A program made the translations under genes and the position numbers. DNA of 19,995 bases from an uncultured bacterium. Lineage in GTDB: Bacteria > Bacillota > Clostridia > TANB77 > CAG-508. The notes under the pieces were generated by a model. That model had not been told where the DNA came from, ran no database searches, and saw nothing but the letters and a program-made list of their open reading frames with translations. Location of the stretch: positions 1-19,995 of the forward strand of contig CAJMLO010000015.1 in assembly GCA_905214245.1 (NCBI GenBank), in the 5' to 3' direction. Shown here one piece after another: positions 1 to 10,980 of the stretch. The number at the start of each line of letters is the position of its first letter. The stretch's first letter is position 1.

Positions 1-622
1 TTGCTTTAGGTACAAAATATATTGTATGAGTATCAATCTTTCCTGTAGGAAGTTGCTGTACTACCTGTATATTAAATTGATTTACTTGGCTTAGTATACT
101 ATTCTTTATTTCTTTTATTTCTTGCTCTGTAAAATAATCTGTGCCTTTTATTGGAGTAGAACCTTTCTCTCCTGTATCTCCTTTTTCTCCTTTATTCCCT
201 TTTGGTAATACTAGGTTTAATATTTGATTTGGAGTTTCTCCTGTTATGCTTGCTGATGCTTCTTCTCCTTTTTCAACTGTTCCTATAGTTAGTATATTAG
301 ATTTTCCCTTTTCTCCCTGGATTCCTTGATTTCCATCTTTTCCTTTTAGACTTGCAAGCCAGTCTTTCTCACTTCCTTCAAATCCATTTTGTACAGCAAT
401 TTGATAAGCACTATCACCCTTTATTCCTTCTACAAGATTATCAACCTTTTTCTTATAACCATCTGTAAAATCATTTTCACTTAATCCTTTACCTGGTACT
501 TTATCAACTTTACCATATAATTTTTCATCTATAATGTCATTGTTAGTATTAGCAACATCTACATCGTAACTCTCTGTTTTTAAAGGCTTCTTTAAATTGT
601 AATGTTCAGTATAATTTGACAT
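1..622 (-). CDS. Collagen-like phage tail fibre, C-terminus beyond window
   Basis: The reading frame opens with ATG at 622, after a strong AGGAGG site, and stays open to the left edge, giving about 207 residues so far. The N-terminus (MSNYTEHYNLKKP) resembles fibre proteins that attach at the tail tip. A segment near residues 75-95 holds the WLASLKG motif that commonly precedes collagen-like Gly-X-Y runs in phage fibres. Two short Gly-X-Y stretches follow (around GNQGIQGEKGKS and GNKGEKGDTGEKGS), and then a part ending DTHTIYFVPKA, typical of fibre domains repeated in Bacillota phages. It is the last visible gene of the tail tip module, 13 bases after the dockerin fibre, and probably takes part in host binding. 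It contains no CGG. The role in adsorption is inferred from family and position. Confidence 0.85.
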   Translation of the reverse strand, partial: MSNYTEHYNLKKPLKTESYDVDVANTNNDIIDEKLYGKVDKVPGKGLSENDFTDGYKKKVDNLVEGIKGDSAYQIAVQNGFEGSEKDWLASLKGKDGNQGIQGEKGKSNILTIGTVEKGEEASASITGETPNQILNLVLPKGNKGEKGDTGEKGSTPIKGTDYFTEQEIKEIKNSILSQVNQFNIQVVQQLPTGKIDTHTIYFVPKA

Positions 623-635
623 TTATATACACCTC

Positions 636-2031
636 CTAGTCAAATTTTGAAATCAGACCATTTGCATATTTTTCAATTAATAATGCATCTTTTGTTGTAA
701 TCATTCCATCTTTATTAACATCTGCCGCATTTATCTGTTTATAAGTAAGAGCCGTATTTCCTACGCAATAGCTAGATACCAACTTGCTATCTTCTGATGT
801 TATTTTTCCATCACCAGTTACATCACCTAATATGTAATCAATTCCTTCAACAAGTTTTGGTAATTTCATAAGTACCAATCTTATATGAATATTTTTTCTT
901 TGCGCATTTATATTAACTTTATATACCTCAACTATTATTTCATTATTTCTTAAACTAGCCTGTAATCCATGATTGCATCTTACCTCTTCAGCAGAAAATC
1001 CAGTTGAGCCTGATGTATTATAAGATTGTTCATCATTACCTGTATTTTGTGACATCAAACTAATTACCATACAATTGTTTTTGTTAAAGCCAGTTGGATA
1101 ATTAAAAGATATACTGCCTTTTGTACTTTCTTCTCCTTGAGCAGGTGTTGTTATTATTGCTTCTATAATAGCAATATTGTTTTGTTCTGTAATAATGTTA
1201 ATATTGTTACCGCCATCAAATTCAGAAGAACCTTTTACTGCACCACTAATTTCTATTTTTCTTGCAGTAGCCAATTTTGTTGCTGTTGCACTATTCCCGA
1301 GAGCAACTAGAACTAGAACCAGAACAGTCACCAGTAACATTACCTTGTAAATCTCCTTTGACATCTCCTTCAATCCCTCCTTGTGCTATTATTTTTCCAG
1401 TTATTGTATTGTCTTGATTTTTAAATACTAAATCACTTGTGATTTCCTGTATATAATCTTTAAACTGCTGATATAATTCTTCACCATCAACACTAATTAA
1501 GGAATTAACTATTCCACATAAATTCGAATTTGTTCTTTTGTCTGTTATATCAGCAGTTTCAATATTAGAAGTACTTTTCACAGTTACTTCCGCCAAACAT
1601 ATTTCATAGATATTGTCATCTCTTTGTAGGGTAGCAGGTGTTGTTCCTGTTCCAGATTTAACATATAATTGTGTTTCTCTTACAGCCAATGTTTTATCTA
1701 ATTTTACAACTACTCTATCGATACGATTTCCTGAAACCGGTCTTTCTAATGTAAACGTTTTATCTTCTTCATTTTCAAAATCCGCCCCCTCTATTATTCC
1801 TGCACCTGCATTTACTTTTATAGTAAGTCCTCCTGCAGCTGAAACTTTCATTCCATTTTCTCCATAGTTTTTATAATGCCCAAAATAAACTCCATTGCTC
1901 AAAAATTTTGCAAAATATTTTCTAAATATTTCTGCTTCATATAATCTGTCTGACTCCATTTTTCCACTTTCAGCATTTAATACATCCATCGAGTCAAATG
2001 GAAAACTTTTTAATGTTATTTCTCCTGCCAT
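636..2031 (-). CDS. Tail fibre / baseplate protein with C-terminal dockerin, read through a CGG +1 shift
   Basis: The start is ATG at 2031 (MAGEITLKSF), with AAGGAAA upstream; an earlier TTG lies in a terminator hairpin and is unlikely. Residues 1-244 look like the Clostridial phage fibre family whose N-terminal half has an NRIDRVVVKLDKT-type motif. A GDVKGDLQGNVTGD repeat linker leads to codon 245, which is CGG and is followed two codons later by TAG. Skipping the C gives GNSATATKLATARK, the usual continuation of such linkers, and the frame runs on to TAA at 636, for 464 residues in all. Residues about 403-459 form a type I dockerin with two calcium loops, starting DVTGDGKITSED and DVNKDGMITTKD. 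In cellulosomes dockerins bind cohesins, so this fibre may dock on a cohesin-bearing surface protein. Read without the shift, the two halves look like two separate genes. Confidence 0.8.
1297..1299 (-). other. Putative +1 recoding codon CGG in the dockerin fibre
   Basis: The codon order on the minus strand is TCT CGG GAA TAG in the zero frame. Skipping the C at 1299 gives TCT GGG AAT AGT and restores the fibre linker. The zero frame stops two codons after CGG. Confidence 0.75.
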
Positions 2032-2045
2032 AATTTTTCCTTTCC

Positions 2046-2076
2046 ATAAAAACAAGACCTAATTTATAGGTCTTGT
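2046..2076 (-). terminator. Rho-independent terminator after the Gp37-like gene
   Basis: There is a perfect 10-bp stem (ACAAGACCTA with TAGGTCTTGT) and a 5-base loop. On the minus strand it is followed by TTTTTA. It overlaps the stop codon of the preceding gene and ends just before the fibre ribosome binding site. Confidence 0.8.
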
Positions 2077-3234
2077 AATTATTCTTTTTATTTCTTCTCC
2101 TAAACTTGGAACTTTATCTCCAAATCCTAGCTCTACTGTCTTATTATTTCTTTCATATATTTCTTTTGCTTGAATTATACGTTTATCTTCATATATTCCA
2201 TCACTTTCAAGTGTTACTAAATCTCCTAAAAAGAAATCTTTTTCCCATTCCATATTTGGAATTTGATATACCTTTCCTTCTATACTTTGAATTATTTTAT
2301 ATGTATCTAGTTTCTTTTGTCCTTCTGTTCTTAATTCATCTACATCTTCTATATTATTTAGATCTATTAAAACTTCTCTTCTATCAAAACCTGTTGCAGT
2401 TCCTAAAACAGTTATAAGTCTATCCTCGTTTTCTCCTTTACCTGCTACATATCCTACATTTTTGTAATTAGAATTATCATCTGTTGTCTTTCCTTCAAGT
2501 AAATTCTTCTTTTTTTCACTAAATATAATATAAGGATGTTTTATTGTTCCTTGTAATTGTTCGTGCGTATAAGCTTGTAATTGTTCATGTGTGAAATCTT
2601 CTAAAAATTCGTGTGTATTTGGACTTTCCACTTGATTTATTGTTCTATCTGTACCTTTTAAGCTATCAAAATAAATACATTTTTCAGTTCTGCTTAAATA
2701 ACCATACCAACCTAATCCTGTATCTTCACTAATATGTTTTAATTCATCATGTAAGTTTGTTAGTCTTGCTTGCCATACTGTCTTAATACCTCTATTTTGT
2801 GTATGAGCTATTTTAATCCAAGAAATATCTCTTTCTGGAGTTCTAATATTATCGTAGTAACTTTCTACTAAGTGTTTCTTTAAATAATGCTTTTGTATAT
2901 TCTCTGCATAATCTTCTGATACCCTGTCATATCCATTTGTAGCAACTATTCTTCTTTTTGTAATACCTTTTATGCAAGTTCCTGTTACTTTCATTGTTTT
3001 ACTATTTTTTTCAGTTGACACAACCACTTTATCAATTAAAAGAATCTTGTCATCTCTCTTGTTAACTATTAGCATATTATCTTTTTTTAGTTTGTTGGTA
3101 TTCGCCTTATTTTTATTAATAGTTAACTCAAATGTTCCACATTCATAATAATTCCATATACAAATTAAACTTTCATAATTAGTAATAATACCAAGCAATT
3201 CAAAGTTTGTATTTATTATTTCTATACAATTCAT
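2059..3234 (-). CDS. Tail-tip protein, Siphovirus Gp37-like / Tal family
   Basis: This 391-residue protein follows the distal tail gene directly: its ATG at 3234 is adjacent to the upstream TAG. The N-terminal pattern (an IEIINTNFELLGII strand, then an ECGTFELTI segment) and the position after Dit match the ReqiPepy6 Gp37-like family of tail-tip proteins. That family forms the hub below the tail tube and carries fibres. Around residues 206-230 there are three tandem eight-residue units, each beginning THE and followed by x-L (THEFLEDF, THEQLQAY, THEQLQGT), a short repeat in an otherwise non-repetitive protein. I see no lysozyme or peptidase motif. It has no CGG codon and is intact in one frame. 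The family call is from pattern recognition; the role is inferred from order. Confidence 0.8.
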   Translation of the reverse strand: MNCIEIINTNFELLGIITNYESLICIWNYYECGTFELTINKNKANTNKLKKDNMLIVNKRDDKILLIDKVVVSTEKNSKTMKVTGTCIKGITKRRIVATNGYDRVSEDYAENIQKHYLKKHLVESYYDNIRTPERDISWIKIAHTQNRGIKTVWQARLTNLHDELKHISEDTGLGWYGYLSRTEKCIYFDSLKGTDRTINQVESPNTHEFLEDFTHEQLQAYTHEQLQGTIKHPYIIFSEKKKNLLEGKTTDDNSNYKNVGYVAGKGENEDRLITVLGTATGFDRREVLIDLNNIEDVDELRTEGQKKLDTYKIIQSIEGKVYQIPNMEWEKDFFLGDLVTLESDGIYEDKRIIQAKEIYERNNKTVELGFGDKVPSLGEEIKRIITRPIN

Positions 3235-7447
<4,213 letters not shown>

Positions 7448-7463
7448 TAATTCACCTTCCTTT

Positions 7464-7492
7464 AATATAATAAAAGGGACTTTATAAGCCCC
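7464..7492 (-). terminator. Terminator between the membrane protein gene and tape measure gene
   Basis: A 7-bp stem (GGGGCTT with AAGTCCC, one G-U pair) and a 3-base loop are followed on the minus strand by TTTTATTATATT. It sits just after the 178-residue gene, as expected for a separately inserted unit. Confidence 0.65.
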
Positions 7493-7497
7493 TCATA

Positions 7498-8034
7498 TTA
7501 TCCATCTGTTAAAATTATTTTCTCTATTTCATATGTTATTTCGTTTTCTTTTACTACTTTTTTTAACATTATAGTTATTTTTTGTAAACAATAATATTGA
7601 TTTGTTCTACCTAAATTTTTATTTTGCTCTACTACATTCCAATATATTCTATAAGTTTCTTCGTCCTTTAAATCATTTCCTCTTTTTTCGATGTCATAAC
7701 TATCTTCGATAAGATAATTTAAATCACTTATAAAATTATGTATATATTTACTTTGATTTCTATCATTGTCAGAATATATAAAATTTTCTGATAAATACTC
7801 TTTTAATTTTTCTTCGTCTTTATTTTTTAATATTTCTGCTATTTCATTTATTACTTCATTATCTGTCTTTGTTTTTCCTTCTTCAATTAATTTTGCCTCA
7901 TGTTTTGCTTGATTTGAAACATTAATATTATTTGATATCATTCCTATTAATATTGGTAAAAATATTAATAGAAAGACTACTAAAAATACTATTAAACAAC
8001 CAGTTGTAGTTTTTTCATTATTTTCTTTCTTCAT
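7498..8034 (-). CDS. Membrane-anchored protein of unknown function (moron-like)
   Basis: This 178-residue protein starts at ATG 8034 after AGGAGGG. It has a short charged N-terminus, one strong membrane segment at about residues 12-34, and a C-terminal part of about 140 residues likely outside the membrane. The pattern EILKNKDEEKLKEYLSENF, followed by strands near the C-terminus, resembles NTF2-like or DUF4878-type extracytoplasmic domains, but I do not recognise the family with certainty. There is no lipobox cysteine. It sits between the tail chaperones and the tape measure, a spot where these two genes are normally adjacent, and it has its own terminator. This suggests an added gene not needed for tail building, perhaps for superinfection exclusion or host change. 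That role is a guess from position and topology. Confidence 0.75.
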   Translation of the reverse strand: MKKENNEKTTTGCLIVFLVVFLLIFLPILIGMISNNINVSNQAKHEAKLIEEGKTKTDNEVINEIAEILKNKDEEKLKEYLSENFIYSDNDRNQSKYIHNFISDLNYLIEDSYDIEKRGNDLKDEETYRIYWNVVEQNKNLGRTNQYYCLQKITIMLKKVVKENEITYEIEKIILTDG

Positions 8035-8102
8035 ATTTATTCCCTCCTAACAAGAGAATAACATATATTAAATGTCATAGTCTGTCGAAATTTGTCACAT
8101 TA

Positions 8103-8671
8103 TTAGAAATCTTCTGCTGCTACTTCTTCCTCATCACTATTGCTTACTTTATTTAACTCTGCATATTCTTGCATAATAATTGGAATTTCATCTGGATAAT
8201 AATCTTCTAAAAATTCTCTTTTACTTATACCTATTTTTATGCAGATGGCAATTGTTCTTTGAAGCCAATTAGTGTTATAATCTTTTTCAATATTGGCTTC
8301 ATTTGAACGAAAAAACTTTCTAATTCGTTCACTTTCCAAAACTCTTGTATAACATCTAGTAATTCCTTTGGTGTAAGTTGATTTTCTAATATATCTCTAT
8401 CTACTTTCATTAGTTTAGATAAAAAATCAAATGTAAAATTTGGTATAACTATAAGCAATCTAGTTACTAATGTCATGATATTTTCCATTGTAAACATTTC
8501 TGATAGTTTAAAATCTTGTCCATTGTCAGACAACTCTTTTATAAAGTCCTCTGGCAAATCCTTCAAAGTCTGTAGAGCCTCAAAATATTTGCCACAAGGC
8601 TTTTTTTCAATCTCTACACCATGTATTTTCTTTACTTTTGGTAAACTTTTGGTTTCATTACTTTTTGTCAT
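8103..8671 (-). CDS. Tail assembly chaperone GT fusion made by -1 frameshift
   Basis: Ribosomes that slip back by one base at the TTTTTTC heptamer continue from the G reading frame into a second frame. This gives about 189 residues: the first 121 of the G protein, then a 68-residue T extension beginning RSNEANIEKDYN and ending EEEVAAEDF. This layout (short G, longer GT, a programmed -1 shift, placed between tail tube and tape measure) is the well-known lambda G/GT arrangement in long-tailed phages. Both proteins coat the tape measure during tail assembly and are not in the virion. The extension carries TNWLQRTIAICIKIGISKREF, typical of the second chaperone of Bacillota phages. The first codon after the slip is CGT, read here as Arg. 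Confidence 0.85.
8237..8671 (-). CDS. Tail assembly chaperone G
   Basis: The unshifted product has 144 residues, starting at ATG 8671 with AGGAGG 8 bases upstream. It is mostly helical, with KLSEMFTMENIMTLVTRLL and a helical C-terminal part, and it ends KEQLPSA. It lies directly after the major tail tube gene. In long-tailed phages this protein is made in excess over the frameshifted GT form, and the ratio matters for tail assembly. The family call rests on position, size and the -1 overlap with the downstream frame more than on sequence signature. Confidence 0.82.
   Translation of the reverse strand: MTKSNETKSLPKVKKIHGVEIEKKPCGKYFEALQTLKDLPEDFIKELSDNGQDFKLSEMFTMENIMTLVTRLLIVIPNFTFDFLSKLMKVDRDILENQLTPKELLDVIQEFWKVNELESFFVQMKPILKKIITLIGFKEQLPSA
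8309..8315 (-). promoter_or_regulatory. -1 slippery heptamer T TTT TTC
   Basis: In the zero frame the codons are AGT TTT TTC GTT, which is a canonical X XXY YYZ slippery site with X and Y both T. The overlap of the two frames spans this site, and the slip leads straight into the T extension. It differs in sign and signal from the CGG shifts elsewhere. Confidence 0.85.
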
Positions 8672-8710
8672 TTTATTTTTCCTCCTAATAAGATTTTAGG
8701 GAGAGTATTT

Positions 8711-9301
8711 CTACTCTCCATTTTGTGTTGCTTCTGCCGTTGGTACAGTAGGTACTGTATCTAACCAACTTAAATCACTTGAACTTGTAGTGTCTTTATA
8801 CACTCTAACTTTTGCATCAGATAATAAAGCTCTTTTATAAAATGTTCCACTTATTGTTAATGTAGCAACTTGTGTTCCATTATCTTGAGTTTGTAAATCT
8901 TGTTTTACTTTTTTGAATTTAGCTCTATAATATCTAAACATTCTATAGTTTCCGTCTTTTCTTTTTGCTTTAAATGTCATTGCATAATCTTTGCTTTGAT
9001 TATCTGGTCCCCACGAATATTCTTTTGATTGTGCATCGTAATTTCCACCTTCAAAAATAGACATTAATTCTAAATCTGCTTCTGGAATTTCTATTTCAAA
9101 ATCTTCTCCATCAAATATTTCTTCATCATCATATATTTCGTCGTCTGCATATATTGGATCATTTGATGTTTGAATATCTCTTGTTAATTTTTGTGCATAA
9201 GGTATATTTACAGCTTCTCCTACTTTATAATTTGTTTCTGTATTCTCTAATAATTCAAATACTTTAATTCCACTTAATCCTCTTAATGCTTTTTTTGGCA
9301 T
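8711..9301 (-). CDS. Major tail tube protein, phi13-like
   Basis: This 196-residue protein has ATG at 9301 with AGGAGGG upstream. It begins with a GLSGIKVFELLEN-type segment, a form common in phi13-type tail tube proteins. An acidic stretch follows (YADDEIYDDEEIFDGEDFE), and then strands including SWGPDNQSKDYAMTFKAKRK and TQVATLTISGTFYKR near the C-terminus. Size, beta-rich pattern and position between tail terminator and chaperones all fit. It polymerises into the tail tube around the tape measure. It has no in-frame CGG; the one CGG trinucleotide pattern in GAC GGA is out of frame and harmless. Confidence 0.85.
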   Translation of the reverse strand: MPKKALRGLSGIKVFELLENTETNYKVGEAVNIPYAQKLTRDIQTSNDPIYADDEIYDDEEIFDGEDFEIEIPEADLELMSIFEGGNYDAQSKEYSWGPDNQSKDYAMTFKAKRKDGNYRMFRYYRAKFKKVKQDLQTQDNGTQVATLTISGTFYKRALLSDAKVRVYKDTTSSSDLSWLDTVPTVPTAEATQNGE

Positions 9302-9316
9302 AATTAAGCCCTCCTT

Positions 9317-9673
9317 TTATAAAATTTCTTCTTTCTCAAAACGCATTGTTTTGTGTTTTTGTTTACTATTTAAGTCTACTACATCTAAAAATAGTGTTCT
9401 TTTATAGCCTATTTCTTTCATTTTCGCAACTACTTGCATTGCTAATTTAGACACTTCACTAGATGAGTTTCCCCAAGCATCAGCTTTGATTGCTAATGCA
9501 CTTGAATATTCTTCATCATCAGCATCTTCTGATGGTTCATTTTGTAATTCAAGATAAGTTACACATGGTAATTTTGACCAATCTTGTGAACCTTCTTCAC
9601 ATACTTGCTTTGCTTTTTTTTCTGTTTCTAATTCACTTAGCTTTTTATATACTATCGGTTTTTGATTAATCAT
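9317..9673 (-). CDS. Probable tail terminator / tail completion protein
   Basis: This 118-residue protein starts at ATG 9673, which overlaps the stop of the gp10-like gene as TAATG, so translation is likely coupled. The middle part (CVTYLELQNEPS, then SSALAIKADAWGNSSSEVSK) is followed by a helix and by a GYKRTLFLDVVDL strand. This agrees with the small alpha/beta tail terminators that cap the tail tube where it meets the neck. The slot between the neck gp10-like gene and the tail tube gene is the usual one for this job. I do not recognise a named family with certainty, so the call rests mainly on position and fold-like pattern. Confidence 0.7.
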   Translation of the reverse strand: MINQKPIVYKKLSELETEKKAKQVCEEGSQDWSKLPCVTYLELQNEPSEDADDEEYSSALAIKADAWGNSSSEVSKLAMQVVAKMKEIGYKRTLFLDVVDLNSKQKHKTMRFEKEEIL

Positions 9674-10112
9674 TATTTACCACCTAACTTTCTAATTTCT
9701 TGTTGTATTGATTTAGTTACTTCTTGTTCTACTTCTCCTGTATTTTTCGCATGAAGATATGCAGGAGTTAAAAATGGTTGCGCTGCTTGTCCTTTCCAAT
9801 CAGCTTTGTAAGCTATTCCGTTCTGGTTTATCTATACTGCTTTCAGCTCCTCTTTGACCTGTTCCAAACTCAACATATGGACCGATACTCCAAATTAGTA
9901 AATACTTGTGCTTCTGCTCCTTCTTGTGTTGTTTGCGATTTAGTCTTTATTGAGTTACGAAGATGTCCTGTATCAACAGGTGCTAAATATTTAGCATTTT
10001 TTTGTATCTTTTTTGCTCCTCTTTCCAGCCCTTTTCTACAACTTTCTTTTGCATTTCCACCTAGTCCAGATAGATTTGCAAGTAATTCATCTAATCCTTC
10101 TATACTAGCCAT
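9673..10112 (-). CDS. HK97 gp10-like neck protein with two CGG +1 shifts
   Basis: The start is ATG 10112 (MASIEGLDELLANL), with GGTGG upstream and overlap with the previous gene. Codon 77 is CGG; skipping its C turns a near stop into EYGPYVEFGTGQRGAESSID, the central motif of the gp10 family. A second CGG, 63 bases later, again faces a stop within six codons; skipping its C gives PEGIAYKADWKGQAAQPFLT and then PAYLHAKNTG, the family's C-terminal end. The last codons run into TAATG shared with the next gene. With both skips the length is exactly 145 residues plus stop, although the raw span is not divisible by three. The product joins head and tail. One gene needing two independent identical shifts is the strongest single case in the window. 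Confidence 0.9.
9818..9820 (-). other. Putative +1 recoding codon CGG, second site in gp10-like gene
   Basis: After the first shift the frame reads CCA GAA CGG AAT AGC. Skipping the C at 9820 gives CCA GAA GGA ATA GCT. TGA lies five codons further on if no shift occurs. Confidence 0.82.
9882..9884 (-). other. Putative +1 recoding codon CGG, first site in gp10-like gene
   Basis: The zero frame reads GAG TAT CGG TCC ATA TGT TGA. Skipping the C at 9884 gives GAG TAT GGT CCA TAT GTT GAG and restores EYGPYVEF. Confidence 0.85.
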
Positions 10113-10449
10113 TGTTATCACCCACCAAAAGAGTTATATGGCTGTCAGAAGGCACCAAACTTTTTATGGTATATTCTTTATTGTCATATACAAGAACATT
10201 GCCTATTTCAGCTTTTGTTTCGTTACATGTAACTATTGCATTAGCTTCTATTTCTTTGCCATACTCTTGTTGTATGTATTCTCTTGTAGAAAATTGAAAA
10301 TTACCTTTGAAACTATCAATTATTTCTAGCTTTCCATTTCCAATTACAGAGCCTTCATCATCTTTAATTGTTCCAGATGACCATATTTCTATATCTTTAT
10401 CATAGAATGTATCAGCTATTGCTTGTTTAAATATTTCAGGTATCTGCAT
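10105..10449 (-). CDS. Head closure (head-tail joining) protein
   Basis: I place the start at ATG 10449 (MQIPEIFKQAIADTF), with AGGTGG 6 bases upstream, rather than the GTG codon at 10458. It starts 2 bases after the stop of the connector gene and overlaps the next gene. The 114 residues are beta-rich, with DKDIEIWSSGTIKDDEGSV near the start and NVLVYDNKEYTIKSLVPSDS near the end. This is the pattern of SPP1 gp16 or HK97-type stoppers, which seal the portal channel after packaging. Position between connector and gp10-like gene supports it. No CGG codon is present. Confidence 0.75.
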   Translation of the reverse strand: MQIPEIFKQAIADTFYDKDIEIWSSGTIKDDEGSVIGNGKLEIIDSFKGNFQFSTREYIQQEYGKEIEANAIVTCNETKAEIGNVLVYDNKEYTIKSLVPSDSHITLLVGDNNG

Positions 10450-10451
10450 AA

Positions 10452-10802
10452 TTACCACCTCATATAGGCATACATAGATATTTCATCTTTGTTTTTTTCT
10501 ATGTATTTATCCATATTTACATCATCTGCTGTAACTGCTCCAACATCTTTAAATGATACTGACTGATTAACATCTGTCATAGAAGATATAACTTGTTTTC
10601 CTTCACCATATCCATTTTTATAGAACACTACACAATTCATAACATATCTAATAACTAAATACTCTAACTCTTGTGGTAAATCTATTCTATTACAAATAGA
10701 TTTTATTTTATTAGTAATATCATCAATATAACCTTGTATTTTTTTATCTTGATTTTTATCTTTAATATCAAGTCTTTCTTTTACTATATCTAATAATTCC
10801 AT
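10452..10802 (-). CDS. Head-tail connector, gp6-like adaptor
   Basis: The 116-residue protein starts at ATG 10802 (MELLDIVKERLDI) after AGGAGG. It is mostly helical, with QELEYLVIRYVMNCVVFYKN in the middle and a C-terminal segment after a VSFKDVGAVTADD stretch. This matches the gp6 / SPP1 gp15 type of adaptor that forms a ring below the portal. The final codons are ATG AGG TGG TAA, so AGG is read in frame. It follows the small zinc-binding gene and precedes the head closure gene, as in many Bacillota phages. Confidence 0.78.
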   Translation of the reverse strand: MELLDIVKERLDIKDKNQDKKIQGYIDDITNKIKSICNRIDLPQELEYLVIRYVMNCVVFYKNGYGEGKQVISSMTDVNQSVSFKDVGAVTADDVNMDKYIEKNKDEISMYAYMRW

Positions 10803-10811
10803 AGTAACCTC

Positions 10812-10931
10812 CTATTTTTTAGGAGTTTTTGTTTCTTTTTTTGATTCTGTCTTTTCTTTCTCAATACATCTTTCAATATGTAAAGGAAGTATTGGTTCAG
10901 AAAATTCATTACCACATTTAGGACATTTCAT
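10812..10931 (-). CDS. Small zinc-binding protein of unknown role
   Basis: This 39-residue gene starts at ATG 10931 with AGGAGG upstream and lies between coat protein and connector. The sequence MKCPKCGNEFSEPILPLHIE followed by RC gives a C-x2-C ... H-x3-C set of four possible zinc ligands. A Lys-rich tail follows (KKETKTPKK). Such tiny zinc-ribbon-like proteins are found after coat genes in several Bacillota phages, but I do not know a function. Good ribosome binding site, tight packing and coding direction support it as a real gene. Confidence 0.75.
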   Translation of the reverse strand: MKCPKCGNEFSEPILPLHIERCIEKEKTESKKETKTPKK

Positions 10932-10957
10932 TTTCCATTCCTCCTAATAAATAAATT

Positions 10958-10977
10958 AAGGCAGAGTAATCTGCCTT
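10958..10977 (-). terminator. Hairpin just after the coat protein gene
   Basis: A perfect 8-bp stem (AAGGCAGA with TCTGCCTT) with a 4-base loop starts 4 bases after the coat stop codon. The following minus-strand bases are only moderately T-rich (AATTTATTTATT). It may be a partial terminator or a 3' stabiliser that raises coat mRNA over downstream genes. Confidence 0.6.
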
Positions 10978-10980
10978 TTA

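Noticed and set aside
636..1373. A separate secreted dockerin protein starting at ATG 1373 with an apparent signal segment (MLLVTVLVLVLVALG).
   Set aside because: The hydrophobic run is the Ser-Gly linker of the fibre read in the wrong frame. There is no good ribosome binding site, and the CGG skip joins the frame to the fibre upstream.
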